DNA from: Cercis canadensis
Taxonomy: Eukaryota > Streptophyta > Magnoliopsida > Fabales > Fabaceae
Length of the DNA stretch: 64,000 nucleotides
Reading direction: 5' to 3'
NCBI GenBank assembly: GCA_003255065.1
Contig: QAOA01001066.1
Coordinates: 2,039,397 to 2,103,396 of the forward strand
Numbering within the stretch: the first letter of the stretch is position 1; each line of letters begins with the position of its first letter. Positions 1 through 12,416 of this stretch are shown one piece after another. The notes under the pieces are model-generated. The model had not been told where the DNA came from. It did not search any database and saw only the letters and a program-made list of their open reading frames with translations. Both the position numbers and the translations under genes were made by a program.

Positions 1-122
1 ATAGGCTGAAATTTTGTTAATTCATTGTTTGCATATTGTTTCCAAATTCAATAAGTTATTCTTAATGAATCTGTTTCTAAACAGGCTAGCCTAGTTAAAT
101 AATTTATCTGAAACTGTTTCAG

Positions 123-3100
123 TGGCTTTCAAGTTGTCCAAGAGAAAACCTGATGACAACCTGCAAATACTTCATAACATCCTTTTTGGGAAGAAAGCAA
201 AGGTAACACACCAACTTCAGTCCTAGTTTTGTTTAAGTTGATCGTGTGAAAATTTACCTTTTTTATTTTAGTACTCAACTGGATGTGAACCCTCTAATGC
301 CATGGTTGTTCCTTGAATGTTAGTGACATACTTTCTTGTGCAGGCACACAGTTTAAAGAGAAACATAGGCCAGTTTTCCGGCTATGTTTGGACTGACAAT
401 GAGGTACTTTTGGGTTACATCTAATACAGACACTTGTCTACTAGACTTCTTAACTTATAATATGATTTTTGTGATGTCTTTTGTCTGTGATATATTTTCT
501 TAAAAGGCTGAACAAGTCATGCTATAACTGTTGACTTGTGGCTGAAATTTTATTTTTATGTATTCTTTGGTAGGAAAAACAGAGAGCTAAGGTAAAGGAG
601 AAGCTTGACAAATGCGTGAAAGAAAAGTTGGTAGACTTTTGTGACGTGCTTAACATTCCAATAAACAAGGCCAGTGTGAAGAAGGTGAATATTGATTTTA
701 TATTTTCCATCCTCTTAACACAATCTAAGGACTTGCATCTCTTATTAAATTAGATGTAATTTCAGGAGGAACTGTCAGCAAAGGTGTTGGAGTTTTTGGA
801 GTCCCCTCATGCTACGACTGATGTTCTGCTTGCTGATAAAGAGCAGGTGTATTATCTTGTTTTCATTGTATAGTCTGCTGTTTTAATTAGTTTTAAACTG
901 TGGCTTTAGAATTATTGAAGCTTGCTTTTGTATTACAGAAAGTTCAAAAACGAAAAAGAAAGGCAGTGCCAAGCAAATCTTCGGGGGATGCACCTGTGGA
1001 AACATCAGCCAAGGTTTGTTGTCATATTGGATTATAATTTCATCTTGACTTGTTGTATATCTGTTATTTGCTATCTTTGCTTTGCATTCCCTGACAACTT
1101 GAGGGTGAATGCTTAATCTTTCAAGTAGTATGTGGTCATATGTTAGAAGTAGTCGGGTGTTATCCATCTAGACAAAAGTTTTCTCTGTTTTTGTTTGTGT
1201 CTAATTACTGTACTCCAAGAGTTCATTTCAATATAAGCTTTGAACATGTCAATTTTTACTCATTGTTATCTAAATAATCAGTTTGATCAGTTTTTCAATT
1301 TATTATTCGTGGTTCTGAACTTTGAATTCTAATTTGGCATTTCAAAGCAATAATTCCATCAGATGTTACTTTTTCAGCCGCCTATGTTATGTTTTTTCTG
1401 TTATTCCAACCATTTGCTTCGATTGCTCTTTTTCCTTTGATATTTTCCCTTCAAAATTATCTTTGTACAGGGGGGAAATGCAAAAAGTTTCTGCTGCTGC
1501 ATGTTTCAGTCTGATTGAATTTATTATTTCTACTGTTCTCTTTGTTTTTACAGAGGCAGTTGGAGTTTAGGTTTTCAACCTCAGTGGTGGTTGTGACACT
1601 CTTATAGTTACTCAAATTCTAGTTATCTTGATTTTTGATTTTATTTTCAGAGAGGTGGTTATCTAGATATTATTGAAAGGAAGGTGAAGCCACTTGTTGA
1701 CATCTGTTTACGTTTAACCCTTGTAGCAGAAATTCATTAGTTCCTGGCACCCTCTGAAAGTTTGTTGGATTCTTGGAGGGTGAATATGGAAGCTTCTTGA
1801 TCGGATGGTGGCTTTAACATGTGAGAGTTGGCCTTATTGGGGGTCACCCTCTTCCTTCTAATGTCTTAAGAGTCTTTGTGAGTGGTGCTTTTATCTCTTA
1901 GTATTTTAGTACCACATTTTTCAGGGCAAAAAAAAAAAAAAACCGTCAAACAATGGGGAGGAGATGGGTGTTTTAATTGTTGGCAATTGCTGCTTAGTTG
2001 TTCTTATAGTAGTCATATTTGTTGTGTTTAGATTAGCATCAGATGATATCTTTTTCCCCTATTTACTTTCTGTGTTCTTTCAATTGTGAAAGCAAATAAG
2101 GGGTTTTGTTAACTTTTCATTTGGATATGGATATTCTATTGTTTGTTTGACTTATATTAGAACTGTAAAGGCTATTTTACATGTTTAAGTTATTGTTTTG
2201 GTTGCTCCCAAAAACTATGTGGTTCAGTATTCTCGTCTTATTTTTCTAGAGGATTTAAATTTGCCTACAGCTCTGCAACAGTGCTAGTAAGTAGTAAGTA
2301 TATCTTTTATTTATTTTTCTTTTTGATTTTTTTTCGTATTATGCCTGGCTCTAGAAACAAAAGCAAGCATCACAAGTTGAGAAAAAGCGAAAGAGGCCTT
2401 CAGAAATTGAGGATGAGGATGATAAAGTTGAACCTTCAGATGCAAAATATGATTCTCAAGAAGATGAAGATGTTTCTGTGCCAAATGAAGAGAGTGATCA
2501 CGAGGAAAGTAAATCAGAGGAGGAAGAGGAAGAGGAAGATAAACCAAAGGCTCAGAAGACTACTGCTAAAAAGATTGGAAAGGAGAGTTCAAGTGCTAAA
2601 AGTGGAGATAAAACTGCACCAGTTAGGAAGACCACTGCAAGGGCTGCTAAGAGTCCTGAAAAAACTCCAAAAAAATCAACTTCAAAAAAAAGTGTTACTG
2701 ATCGTGACAGTGCATCTGCTTCACTTTCAAAGTCAAAGCAATCTTCATCCAAGAAACAGAAACCTGTAAGGGAAAATCAGGAGAGTAAGGTGAAGGCTAC
2801 TAGCAAAAAGCAAATGGACAAATCCTCAGCAAAGGTGTTGGATAAGGATCAAGGTAGATTGACTGCATTCCTTCTCTTTGCATATAATGCTGGCTTCATC
2901 ATTGATGGTTGTGCTACAATCATCTTTGTTCAAACTCCATTTCTTATTCCTCTTGACCAGATTACTGCTTAGTATCTTGAGGAATTATATGTGAAGCTTA
3001 GGTTTCCTAGAAATTGTTAATTGCTCTATAAATTAACATATCAGAGTCATGGTCCTTGACTTTGCTGTTTGTCATAGTTTATTGATTGCATAGTAGTGCT

Positions 3101-3768
3101 TTAAGAAGTTATATTTTCTGTCATCTGTGATTAATTTTTTGCAGAGTACTCTTGTCAAGGTGTCCCTGAAAAACTCTCTGCATGTTACTTAATAAAAAAA
3201 AAGCTGTGGTTTTTATGATTCATATTTCTTATTGAACATGTATCCATCTGTTTTTCCCTGCTTACCTTTGCCACTCTAATGCCAATGGTAGGAAAAAGCA
3301 AAAGCAGTAAGAAGGCCAAGGTAGAACCTAGTAGGGAGGAGATGCATGCAGTTGTTGTTAATATTCTGAAGCAAGTTGATTTCAATACTGTAAGTGGTGC
3401 TTTCTGTTCCATTATCAGGTTCGGTTGAGTTTCTTTAATTTTACCAGTTCATAATGTTTTGTATTTCCCATGATGCAGGCAACTTTATCTGATATACTTC
3501 GGCAACTTGGTATGTCTTCTTTCCATTGACTAAATCCCACTCTGCCCTCCCCCCTCCCAGAAAATGGAATATAATTTCTTAAACCCTGCTAATTTCCAAT
3601 GAAATGATATCAGGTACCCACTTTGGTTTGGATTTAATGCACAGAAAAGCTGAGGTGAAGGATATAATTACAGATGTGATTAATAACATGTCTGATGAGG
3701 AAGATGAAGGAGAGGAAGCAGATAATGCTGCTGATGTTGATGATGCAGACGATGAAGATGATGCTTAG
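123..3768 (+). CDS. DEK domain-containing chromatin-associated protein, 5' partial
   Basis: The 5' end lies outside the window; nine exons encode the last 395 residues. Exons: 123-202, 344-403, 574-684, 766-846, 939-1013, 2355-2853, 3292-3389, 3479-3509, 3614-3768 (TAG). All junctions are GT..AG and the frame is kept throughout. The first exons give the conserved block AFKLSKRKPDD, ILFGKKAK and the SAP-like stretch FSGYVW..DFCDVLNIP..LLADKEQ. The long sixth exon is low complexity: an acidic E-rich run, then lysine- and serine-rich sequence. The last three exons form a DEK-C domain (REEMHAVVVNILKQVDF to KDIITDVIN) followed by an Asp/Glu-rich tail. DEK proteins bind DNA and histones and modulate nucleosome structure in the nucleus. 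Intron 5 (about 1.3 kb) is the longest. The family call is firm; the paralogue is not determined. Confidence 0.93.
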
Positions 3769-5619
3769 ATTTAGATGAACAAATAATCTGACCCATGCGG
3801 AACAGGAGGCATGTGGGTCATCCAGCTCTCCATGATTCTCCTCTCAGATGTTTCTATGGATCATAATAGATTCTCAGATATTTGGTTCAAGTTATGACCT
3901 TTCTTCATGATAGATTCTCTCAGCTAGGTTTGTTTGTTCTTTGTACCATATTAGATTAACCCCTGTATTACTGATGGGACCTTAATTTTACTTTGTACTG
4001 AATAGTTTATTTATTCATCTGCCTGTAACATTGCTTTGTATTTTTGGCCAGAATATTGCCTTCTAATTTAGATGAATTGTGATGATTGTTTTCATTATGT
4101 GTTATAAAACAATTGTCTTCCATATTTAAACAAAAAAAAATTGCATCAATGCACAAAGTTACTCCCAGCAGTTATAAGTCTAGAAGTATGCGGTGGATAT
4201 TATAAGAACAACTGTCTTTATTTACAACTATGGTTCATGAAGAAATTTAATTTATTGATTCTTGGTGGTTGCTGGCACTGGATGAAGATGTTCAATGATA
4301 AAGAATAATATCGCAATAGCTTGAAATATCATTCTACCTTATTTGCCCTATGTTTGGGATTGGTGTGGTAATGGTTATTTCGCTGAAAGGCGTTACTCCC
4401 TTGTTTATTTATCTTGATCACGAGTTTGGTTTGCAACTGGGCATTCAAATCTTGTGGTTTAAGTTGATCAGACCGTGTGTGTATGCGTGTGTGTATGAGT
4501 GTTTCTTCTTTTTTGGCCCCCGTAACTTTGCCTTTTGTCCTCCTGGCCAGGTCGTTGGTCGTCACCATTTCGTTGATTCATTGTTGAATTTGTGTATAGT
4601 GTTTAAGCTTAGCATCCGAGCATCTCCAATGCGTTGTAGTGTTTCAATCTCAACCTATGGCAAAAGGAAAAAAAAAAAAAAAATCTCAACCGCAACATGT
4701 CTGCATTGCTAAGTTTTGTTATGCCTTTTGTTTTTCTGTCTTCTGTTCGTCAATTATCCTGTGCCGAACTCCATTATACACTAGCCTGTTGACGTCTGGA
4801 CTCCATACACAAATCTTGTAGGAGAAGACAGAGTTTATTATGGTTGTATCTCATAAAACTAACTTGTTAGTCACTTAAAAAAAAAGGTCAATGTCGTGTT
4901 AATATTGACAAAGTTACATCCATTTATATGCTTAACCCTCCGCTACAAAAATATCTGATCAGTAAGTTCCAACAAACTCGCTTGGATATTAATTTGCAAT
5001 AAATTTCTTGCATTTGGCATCCATTGATGAAGAGTCTTGATTAGGATAGATGTTGATGTGCTAACATACCTTAAATGTTATATATGGACAGAGTACTTAA
5101 TGGTTGCACGGATGAAGAGTCTTGATAAGGATTGATGCTTACCGACAGCAAATTTAGACTCTAGATAGTAGTAAATATTTGTTCTTTTATGGGCCTCTAA
5201 TTACAATATTTTCATCTAATTCAAGTTTCTTGGGGCACAATATAGGCGAGGTTCATTGTTTAGATTCTAGATAGTAAATCTTATTTGTAAAGAAAGACAG
5301 GTTCATTGTTTTGATTTATAATATCAAATAATAAGTTTCAGCAAGCAAGTTTCGGACGCCAAATCCACTGACCAACCCCATATATCGTGTTTTGTTTCTG
5401 CTACGCCAGAGACTCTGGCTGATAATGTTTGATTTCTTGGCAAGTAGCCTACCATCTGGTTGGAGAAACAACAATGTTTAAAAGTGGGCTCAAAAGGAAA
5501 ACTCTTCCATTACTCTCTGCATTATAGATATTTTAATCGGCCATCTGTCCCTACCATGTTGAAAACTTGAAATATTTTGCTAACCAGAACATGCCAAAAT
5601 CTTTGGCCCATCTCTCCCT
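3769..5619. other. 3' UTR of DEK gene and intergenic spacer
   Basis: The DEK 3' UTR probably runs to about 4.1 kb. The rest is AT-rich with no supported gene. A short degenerate direct repeat (gatgaagagtcttgat-, near 5027 and 5110) and a tiny poly-A insertion near 4656 are the only structures seen. Confidence 0.6.
4646..4691 (+). repeat. Micro-retroinsertion: poly-A stub between 10-bp direct repeats
   Basis: The 10-mer aatctcaacc occurs at 4646-4655 and again at 4682-4691. Between the copies lies a 26-base insert beginning tatggcaaaagg and ending in a long A run. A poly-A tract flanked by a target-site duplication is the signature of target-primed reverse transcription, so this looks like a severely 5'-truncated retroposon. 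Slippage around a chance repeat is the alternative. Confidence 0.4.
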
Positions 5620-5628
5620 ATATAACTT
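5620..5628 (+). promoter_or_regulatory. TATA box and likely 5' UTR intron of the BAHD gene
   Basis: The sequence ctatataac lies about 210 bases before the ATG at 5838. A plausible 5' UTR intron runs from a donor at about 5709 (cacag/gtaaat) to an acceptor at about 5810 (ggttcag), just before the start codon. Confidence 0.5.
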
Positions 5629-5837
5629 CTCTAATTTCACACCTAAAGGGTAAACAAAATTCTAAAATTCCTTGATCATTAGTGTCTATAGCATTACACA
5701 TTCACAGGTAAATACATATTAGAGTGCTTGTCATGTGCTCTTATTTGGAATTCTTTTTATCACTTATTTGGATATAAATCTTACATTAATTCTTCAAATT
5801 ATGGTTCAGGTTTTGGCGGTAGAAAGGATTTGGTTTG

Positions 5838-7415
5838 ATGGCAAATGCAGAAAGCACTAACTTTAAACTTGATGTAAGGCAAATAGGAGAACCAAGTCTG
5901 GTTCCGCCTGCAAAGGAAACAGCAAAAGGCCTGTACTTCCTTTCAAACCTTGACCAGAATATAGCGGTTCCAGTAAGCACTGTTTATTGTTTTAAATCTG
6001 CTTCCAGAGGAAATGAGGATGCTGCACAAGTCATCAAGAATGCTTTGTCAAAGATTCTTGTTCCTTATTACCCTATGGCAGGCAAGTTAACTATCAGCTC
6101 AGAAGGGAAGCTGATAGTGGATTGCAGAGGGGAGGGTGCATTATTTGTTGAGGCTGAAGCGAACTGTGTTATAGAAGACATTGGAGACATGACAAAGCCT
6201 GACCCAGCAACTCTAGGGAAACTGGTTTATGTTATCCCTGGTGCACACAGCATACTTGAGGTGCCTCTTATAGTGGTTCAGGTTTGACAATGCACTTATC
6301 TTATTTTCAAGTGCAATTTTGTCATCTTCCAAATTACATGGATTTTTTCTCATCTCCACTTTTGGCTTTGTAAGATAATAAATATTATTGTTATTTTGGG
6401 AAACGGGGGATGGTCAAATTTTGTGCGTTCTGTAATGCTTTTGTAATTTGTTGTCGTTAAAACTGCACAGGATAACAATTGATGCATTTCATGTGTTAAG
6501 AAATTTCTTTCCTCCAAAACCAACAGCATCATTCTGACGAGCCAACCTATGTTCCAGGTGACAAAGTTCAGATGCGGAGGATTTACTTTGGGGCTAAGCC
6601 AGAACCATTGCATGAAAGATGGACTATGTGCTATGCAATTTGTGAATGCATGGAGTGAGACTGCAAGAGGACTGGACTTAAAGATTCCACCTTTTCTAGA
6701 CAGAACCATACTCAAAGCGCGAAACCCTCCTAAAATAGAGTTCCCCCACCATGAATTTGCTGAAATTGAAGATATATCAGATAGCAGCAAACTTTATGAG
6801 GAAGAGATGCTCTACAGGTCCTTCTGTTTTGATTCAGAAAAGCTTGAGGGGCTTAAGAAAAAGGCCTTGGAAGATGGGGTTTTGGAAAAGTGCACAACTT
6901 TTGAAGCCCTCTCAGGTTTTGTGTGGAGAGCTCGAACTGAAGCCTTAAGGATGCATCCTGATCAACAGACAAAGCTACTCTTTGCTGTTGATGGCAGATC
7001 TAGGTTCGTGCCTCCAATACCAGAGGGTTACTTTGGCAATGCTATTGTGTTCACAAATTCTGTGTGTAAAGCCAGGGAGCTATTGGAGAAGCCATTGTCA
7101 TTTACAGTTGGCTTAGTTCGTAAGGCAATTGAGATGGTTACAGATAGTTATATGAGATCAGCCATAGACTATTTTGAAGTGACAAGAAGCAGGCCTTCCC
7201 TAACAGGGACCCTTTTGATCACGACTTGGGCTAAGTTATCTTTTCACACTACAGATTTCGGCTGGGGAGAACCCTTATTTTCTGGGCCTGTGACCTTGCC
7301 AGAGAAAGAAGTCATTTTATTCCTATCACGTGTTGAAGAAAGGAAAAGCATAAATGTCCTTCTGGGTTTGCCTGCCTCTGCCATGAAATTTTTTGAAGAA
7401 CTGATGCAGATATAA
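5838..7415 (+). CDS. BAHD acyltransferase, omega-hydroxypalmitate O-feruloyl transferase-like
   Basis: Two exons, 5838-6281 and 6558-7415, encode 433 residues, a normal length for the family. The N-terminal block ([32 protein letters not shown]) and the body resemble plant HHT/ASFT enzymes. These move feruloyl groups from feruloyl-CoA to omega-hydroxy fatty acids for suberin and root or periderm waxes; the substrate here is inferred. The catalytic HxxxD motif is present as HCMKD at the start of exon 2, and the structural DFGWG motif is near the C terminus. Start: the first in-frame ATG, preceded by a non-ATG codon in frame. The single intron falls just upstream of VTKFRCGGF. An oddity is Lys in the HxxxD loop, where related enzymes usually carry a hydrophobic residue, so acceptor preference may differ. 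A decayed tandem copy lies 0.7 kb downstream. Confidence 0.92.
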
Positions 7416-8149
7416 AAATGCTACACATAATTAATAGGTGGCATTTTACCAAGAAATATTGCTGAACCAATCAAATATTTCAATATGTTGTATGTAATAA
7501 AGGCATTGAATTTTAAGGCTTATGTGCATTTCCATGGTAGAAATTGTTAAGGCTTATGTAATAAAGGCATTGATTGAAGTATTTCACTATGTTACATATT
7601 TTTCTTTTATAAAATTCATTAAATTAAATAACAGAAAATTCATGAAGCTAAATAGCAGAATTACTCAAGTAGTGGGCTAACAATTAATGTTGGAAAATAA
7701 ATAATGGGATCTCTGGAGGTCCCATTATGTTAGTTCATTAATCAACAATCAATGGAGATCGTACCAAAAAAAAAAAAAATCTATAAACTTAGCAGTTAGC
7801 ACAGCAAATGCGCCGCTCTTACAGTTACAAAATTATTGACCACTTCTTGGTTTGGTTACCTTGCACTTCAATAAAATACTATATCTCAATACGCCTAAAC
7901 TTCGCTATCTTAAGATAGAGCAACCTATTTAGTTTTCAATGCACAAACAGCACTATGTATAGACTTTTTTCCTTTAATGATGTGATATTTCATTGACCAA
8001 ATTTTTTTTGGTGTGGTTCTTAATTAGATACCCCAAGTGGTAACCTAAACCAACCCCCAAGTAACAGTACCTAATACTACCATTTAGACGGTGACACATG
8101 TTAGGGCCCACTCTGTTGAAGAAGGGCCATTGCTGATTTGATAATTTTA
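7416..8149. other. 3' UTR of BAHD gene and spacer
   Basis: The first 130 bases are the 3' UTR; they are clearly related to sequence following the pseudogene at 8.43 kb. Beyond that there is AT-rich spacer and a poly-A run near 7766. No gene is seen. Confidence 0.6.
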
Positions 8150-8545
8150 AGAATGCAAGCGCTACACATGGTGCACATCTATCTACAGATGCAAAAGGTA
8201 ATTAACGTGTCACAATCTCACTCACTTATTTATGCTGCTAATGTGAGATATAGATTCGTGCCCCCAATACCAGATGGGTTTTTTGGTAATGCTGTTATAT
8301 CAGCATATTTCCTATGTAAGGCAGGGGAGATATTGAAGAACCCACTATCATTCACAGTTGGGTTAATTCGCAAGGTAAAAGGGCATGCTTACAGACAGTT
8401 ATATGAGACCAGACATAGACTATTATGAAGCATTTTACGAAGAAATCTTCATGAACCATTGAAAATTTGAAATATTTCATGGATTGTGTTATTTGTTTCA
8501 TTAAAGCATTCAATTGTTTAGGCTTATGTTCATTTTGATGCTGCA
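8150..8545 (+). pseudogene. BAHD acyltransferase tandem remnant with internal deletion
   Basis: This segment matches exon 2 of the neighbouring BAHD gene from about 6935 onward: [37 protein letters not shown] corresponds to [37 protein letters not shown]. After the equivalent of IDYFE (8430) the similarity jumps straight into the 3' UTR of the intact gene (8431 matches 7441). About 261 bases are therefore missing, including the codons for DFGWG and the C terminus. There is also a roughly 27-base insert near 8200 and a frame change after LIRK. No exon 1 or HxxxD motif is present. It cannot encode a working enzyme. Confidence 0.88.
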
Positions 8546-10371
8546 AAATTGTTCTGTTATTGAGGACTCTTATTCTTAATTCCACCAAGTGAAACTAAAA
8601 GAGTGTGCAGTGGAAGGGGAGATTCCCATGCTTGGGTTGTTCCATTTGTACTCCTCGCAACATGTTCCATTCACATGTAAAACTATTAAGTACATAATTG
8701 TTGAAAAAACTATAATTAGCAAATTATCATTAAATAACTGAATATCAACATAATGATAACTGTCACACGTCTCTCAGTTTCTACCCCTTTTGGTAATCAA
8801 CGACATTTAATAATATCTTCAGAGTAGATGAGCGGCTTTGGGAAGTAGAGGGGTCGTTATCATCTCTGCATGCAGGTAAAGAAGTACCCATCCATAACTT
8901 GTACGCAAAAATGGAAGATACTGAAGCACTGGCTAACCCTGAGATTTCCTCCCCACCCTAGTTTTGTCACTCAAGATATTATTCATTTTTGGTAAAATGG
9001 GTGGGGAAAATTTTTCATTTTGAAGGCAGTTAAAGTGCACATGACAAGGAAGTATATGGTAATGCATGACACTTTGCATTGATAAATATCATCAAAAATT
9101 TTGAGTGTGGAAGACAATAATTATCAGTATCTAAGATATTCCAAAAAGGAATAACTCTTGGATTTTCTCTTGAAGCTGCTATATGTATCGCATGTGTTAA
9201 TTGTTCCTTTCAAAAGGGCAGCTCCTTGAACTATTGCATCATCTGTGCACCACTTCATCATCATCGTGGTCCCTCGCCCTAACAACAAATTTTCCAAAGG
9301 TGCTGCACAACACGCAGAAACCTGCTAATTATGAGTTATGAGAAAACTACCCCGTCATTATAATACTCCATCTCCATGTGGAGAGGATGAAAGTCAGCAC
9401 CTAATTACATCTACCCCGCAGTTTATGATTTGCTGGTTGAAATGGCTTTTGATAGCCATTAAAGCATGCAGTTTATTCACTGCAAGAAGAAAATTGGAGA
9501 GATAAGCCTCAGCCGTAGTCTCCAAAGTTGAGGACACTTTGCATTATCTTGCATATATAGCTGTTTCTTTTCTTGTTTATCTGATATATACTCGGCCAAT
9601 TTCTTATGGATCTGATTCGTGTCTGACAGAACAGGTACGTAGAATTAGATTATAACAGCAATTAATCTGCAGTTTGAATTTCCTAAAAGACCTAATTTGA
9701 TTAAAAGCACATATAACGAAATATACAATTATACCTACATAAGAAACAAATAATCAAAAAATCCTGGAGGAGAGAGAGAGAGAGAGATCATGGGAGACGC
9801 ACCTACGAGGCATAGACAAAATAAAGCGATTTCCTCTCAATTAGCATGTATTCTTCCTTTTTGAGGTATATGGGATTGATGGAGCTAGGTTTTAATTTGG
9901 AGTAGTTAGAGATTGGTAGTCTTTGTGTCAATTTTTTTTTTTGGTAGATAATAGTCTCTGTGTCATTGTTCCACGTAATTCAGATCTAATTCTGAGAAAT
10001 CCGCTGAATTGGTTGAGTTTCACAACTCGATCTACTGCTAATTAATTATCTCATACAGTACTATAGTTTGAGTCATAGAAATTAAACATGGACTCTAAAC
10101 TCATTGTCCAACCATAAACCTACTCATACTGAAGCGTAGGTTTATGATTAGATCGATTACTTTCACTGGCATTAGTGTTAAGATCCCATCCCACTTCTCC
10201 AAAATTGAACCCAAAGAAAAGAAAAGAATTTAAAAAAAAAAGGAAATTAAATCTATTTCTCTGTTGTGTTTTATATGCTCAACTTCATGTACAGTATACT
10301 TGACAACAAGCCTGAAAAGGCTCATATATAGATAGAAAGATCCTATATATCAAAACCAGAAATGGTTTATA
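8546..10371. other. Intergenic, no gene seen
   Basis: AT-rich spacer between the BAHD remnant and the SAUR gene. It contains a short (GA)n tract at about 9773-9788. The 3' UTR of the minus-strand SAUR gene lies at its right end. Confidence 0.55.
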
Positions 10372-10854
10372 TTAAGCATACACGGTGGGAGGGCTCAAAA
10401 GCTTGTAATCAGCACTAGTGTGGTTAGAGTTAAAACGATGATGAGATAATGGACTGTGGAAAACTGAGGAGGTACCCTTAGGAAAGGTGCAGCCTGCAAA
10501 ACCCTTGATATCGTTGTCGTCGACAGTACTCTCCATCTCTTCCAATGCATCACAGAATAAATCAACATGACAAGGAAGCCATATGGGGCCGTCGTTTTTA
10601 AACCCGTATTCCTTCTCAGCATCCTCAAGCAGCATCTTGAACAATGGGTGATTCGCAAGCCTTATCTTCATTACGAATCTTTGTCTCTCGGGTCCAACGT
10701 CCACACAAAAGCAACCTGCCGGAGCCACCCGACTTTTCTTCTTTTGCTTCTGCTTCTTCTCTGATAATTCGTCGTAGTTTTCAGCTGCGGCAACTGCATG
10801 GGATCTCCTGCAGCGGCCCCATACCTTCTTGCATGTCTGCTTCACAGTGTCCAT
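10372..10854 (-). CDS. SAUR-family auxin-responsive protein
   Basis: A single intronless exon encodes 160 residues, as expected for SAUR genes. The core runs from about residue 44 to 112: APAGCFCVDVG, RQRFVMKIRLANHPLF, LLEDAEKEYGF, GPIWLPCHVDLF. This is the usual SAUR domain order. It is preceded by a basic Lys/Arg/Gln-rich N terminus and followed by a roughly 45-residue variable tail, longer than in short SAURs. SAUR proteins are small, rapidly auxin-induced factors; several bind PP2C.D phosphatases and promote plasma-membrane proton pumping and cell expansion. Which subgroup this belongs to is inference; the longer tail argues against the shortest class. A broken paralogue lies 3.2 kb upstream on the same strand. 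Confidence 0.92.
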   Translation of the reverse strand: MDTVKQTCKKVWGRCRRSHAVAAAENYDELSEKKQKQKKKSRVAPAGCFCVDVGPERQRFVMKIRLANHPLFKMLLEDAEKEYGFKNDGPIWLPCHVDLFCDALEEMESTVDDNDIKGFAGCTFPKGTSSVFHSPLSHHRFNSNHTSADYKLLSPPTVYA

Positions 10855-10907
10855 GTATATATGGATAGTTCAGTATAGAGCAAATCTAGAAGAAGCTTGC
10901 GAACGCG

Positions 10908-10938
10908 ATATATATATATGTGTGTGTGTGTGTGTGTT
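10908..10938. repeat. (AT)n(GT)n compound microsatellite
   Basis: An AT run passes directly into a TG run. It lies 55-85 bases upstream of the SAUR start codon, in its likely 5' UTR, and should be length-variable. Confidence 0.8.
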
Positions 10939-11048
10939 CTATAGAGAAAATAGATGTATTTGCAAGAGAAGTCGAGTAGGCTTTCAAGTTTTAAGATAAT
11001 TAGATAAGAGGGGGAATGGGTATATATATATAACGGGGGCTTCCGAAG

Positions 11049-11062
11049 CTTTCTTATATAGC
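11049..11062 (-). promoter_or_regulatory. TATA box of the SAUR gene
   Basis: Read on the minus strand the sequence is gctatataagaaag, about 200 bases before the ATG. It is the best TATA match in the region. Confidence 0.5.
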
Positions 11063-12416
11063 CAGCGCAGTCTGATAAAGTCAATGCCTAGAGATGGCGT
11101 CTATTTTCTAACAAGAGCTTTAATCACAAACGCCCTTAGAATTTGAATCTGATTGTTTCGATTTTAACTTTTAAACAAAGACAATAAGGCCAAATTAATT
11201 GTACACGGGTGGAAATGAATGGGTAAAAGAAAGCAAGAGATCAAAACAAATGATCGATAAATAAGTGGATTAAATATATATGAGGACTAAAAGCATCTAT
11301 TTGTCTGTTGAAGTCAAATATTTGAAAGCTATCATAATTATCCGGATGAGAACTATAAGAAGTGAATTCATATTTTTTTGGTCTAGTAAAAAAAAAAGGG
11401 ACAACTACAATTTTATTGTGAACTAATTCTTAGATAAATATATATATGATCTATATCTTTTTGTTTCATTTAATAACAATATTTAAATTCATTTGAATTT
11501 GAATTAAGTTATAAATTTTTTTCTAACCAGATAATAAATTTAATAACATTACTCAAAAGAAAGTAAAAGACATATAATTAAGTAGTACCAATATATAGAA
11601 TTAGTTCGACTATTAAAAATTCAAGTATTTTGCTTTAAATTTGAATTTTATTGTTAGCAATACTTTTTTAATAAAAAATATTATTACAAATTTTTATTGC
11701 CATCTATGATATACTTTAACTTTTAAAATGAGATAATCTCTTTTGTATACCAAAATATATATAGGTAGTAATCTACTGGGGGAAGGCGTATCCGGCTGTT
11801 CCTCTCGGAGAGAAGAATAATCAACCAAAAGAAAGAAAGAAGGAAGGAAGAATAAATTGGCGCGCCGCTGTCGTTTCTGAAGGGAAACTTAATCCTTTTC
11901 AGACACATGGGTCAATTCCCTCGTCTCGTGTGCGCCAAAATTTTCTTATTTCTCATTTTTGTTTTGGTTTCTCGGCTTGTTGCTCTTGTGAAAAAGAATA
12001 GTCCATCGATCATCGTCCCCCGAATTTTTCAACCATAGTTTCAAACCCAATGCTGACTGCTATTAACTTCCTTAATAAATTCCAATAATAGTTATTAACT
12101 TTCCTCTACTTTAATTAAGTACCTATATTAAACTTTCCTAAAACGTATTTTTATTTTTATTTTTGTGAGCTGAAAAATTCCATCCCCTAATAGTTAATCA
12201 AAGTTTTACTCTGAGATATGGTTATACTTATAGAACATTTATAGTTTATTAAAATGATGGTGGATTTTAGGTGGACTCTATAATTACCTTTCATCTTACA
12301 TTCTTCAGCAGTAAGATGCTTACGAATGATGGTAATCTCATTTTTTAATACAAGTGCATGTACTCTTCAAAAGTTCAACCAACGTGCCCTATGATTGAGT
12401 CTCTCAAATGTTATTA
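11063..12416. other. SAUR upstream region and AT-rich spacer
   Basis: Very AT-rich from 11.4 to 11.75 kb. No coding sequence or clear repeat unit could be supported. Confidence 0.5.

Noticed and set aside
2281..2769. Open frame of 162 codons rich in Lys/Arg/Leu
   Set aside because: It is a shifted frame of the low-complexity DEK exon 2355-2853.
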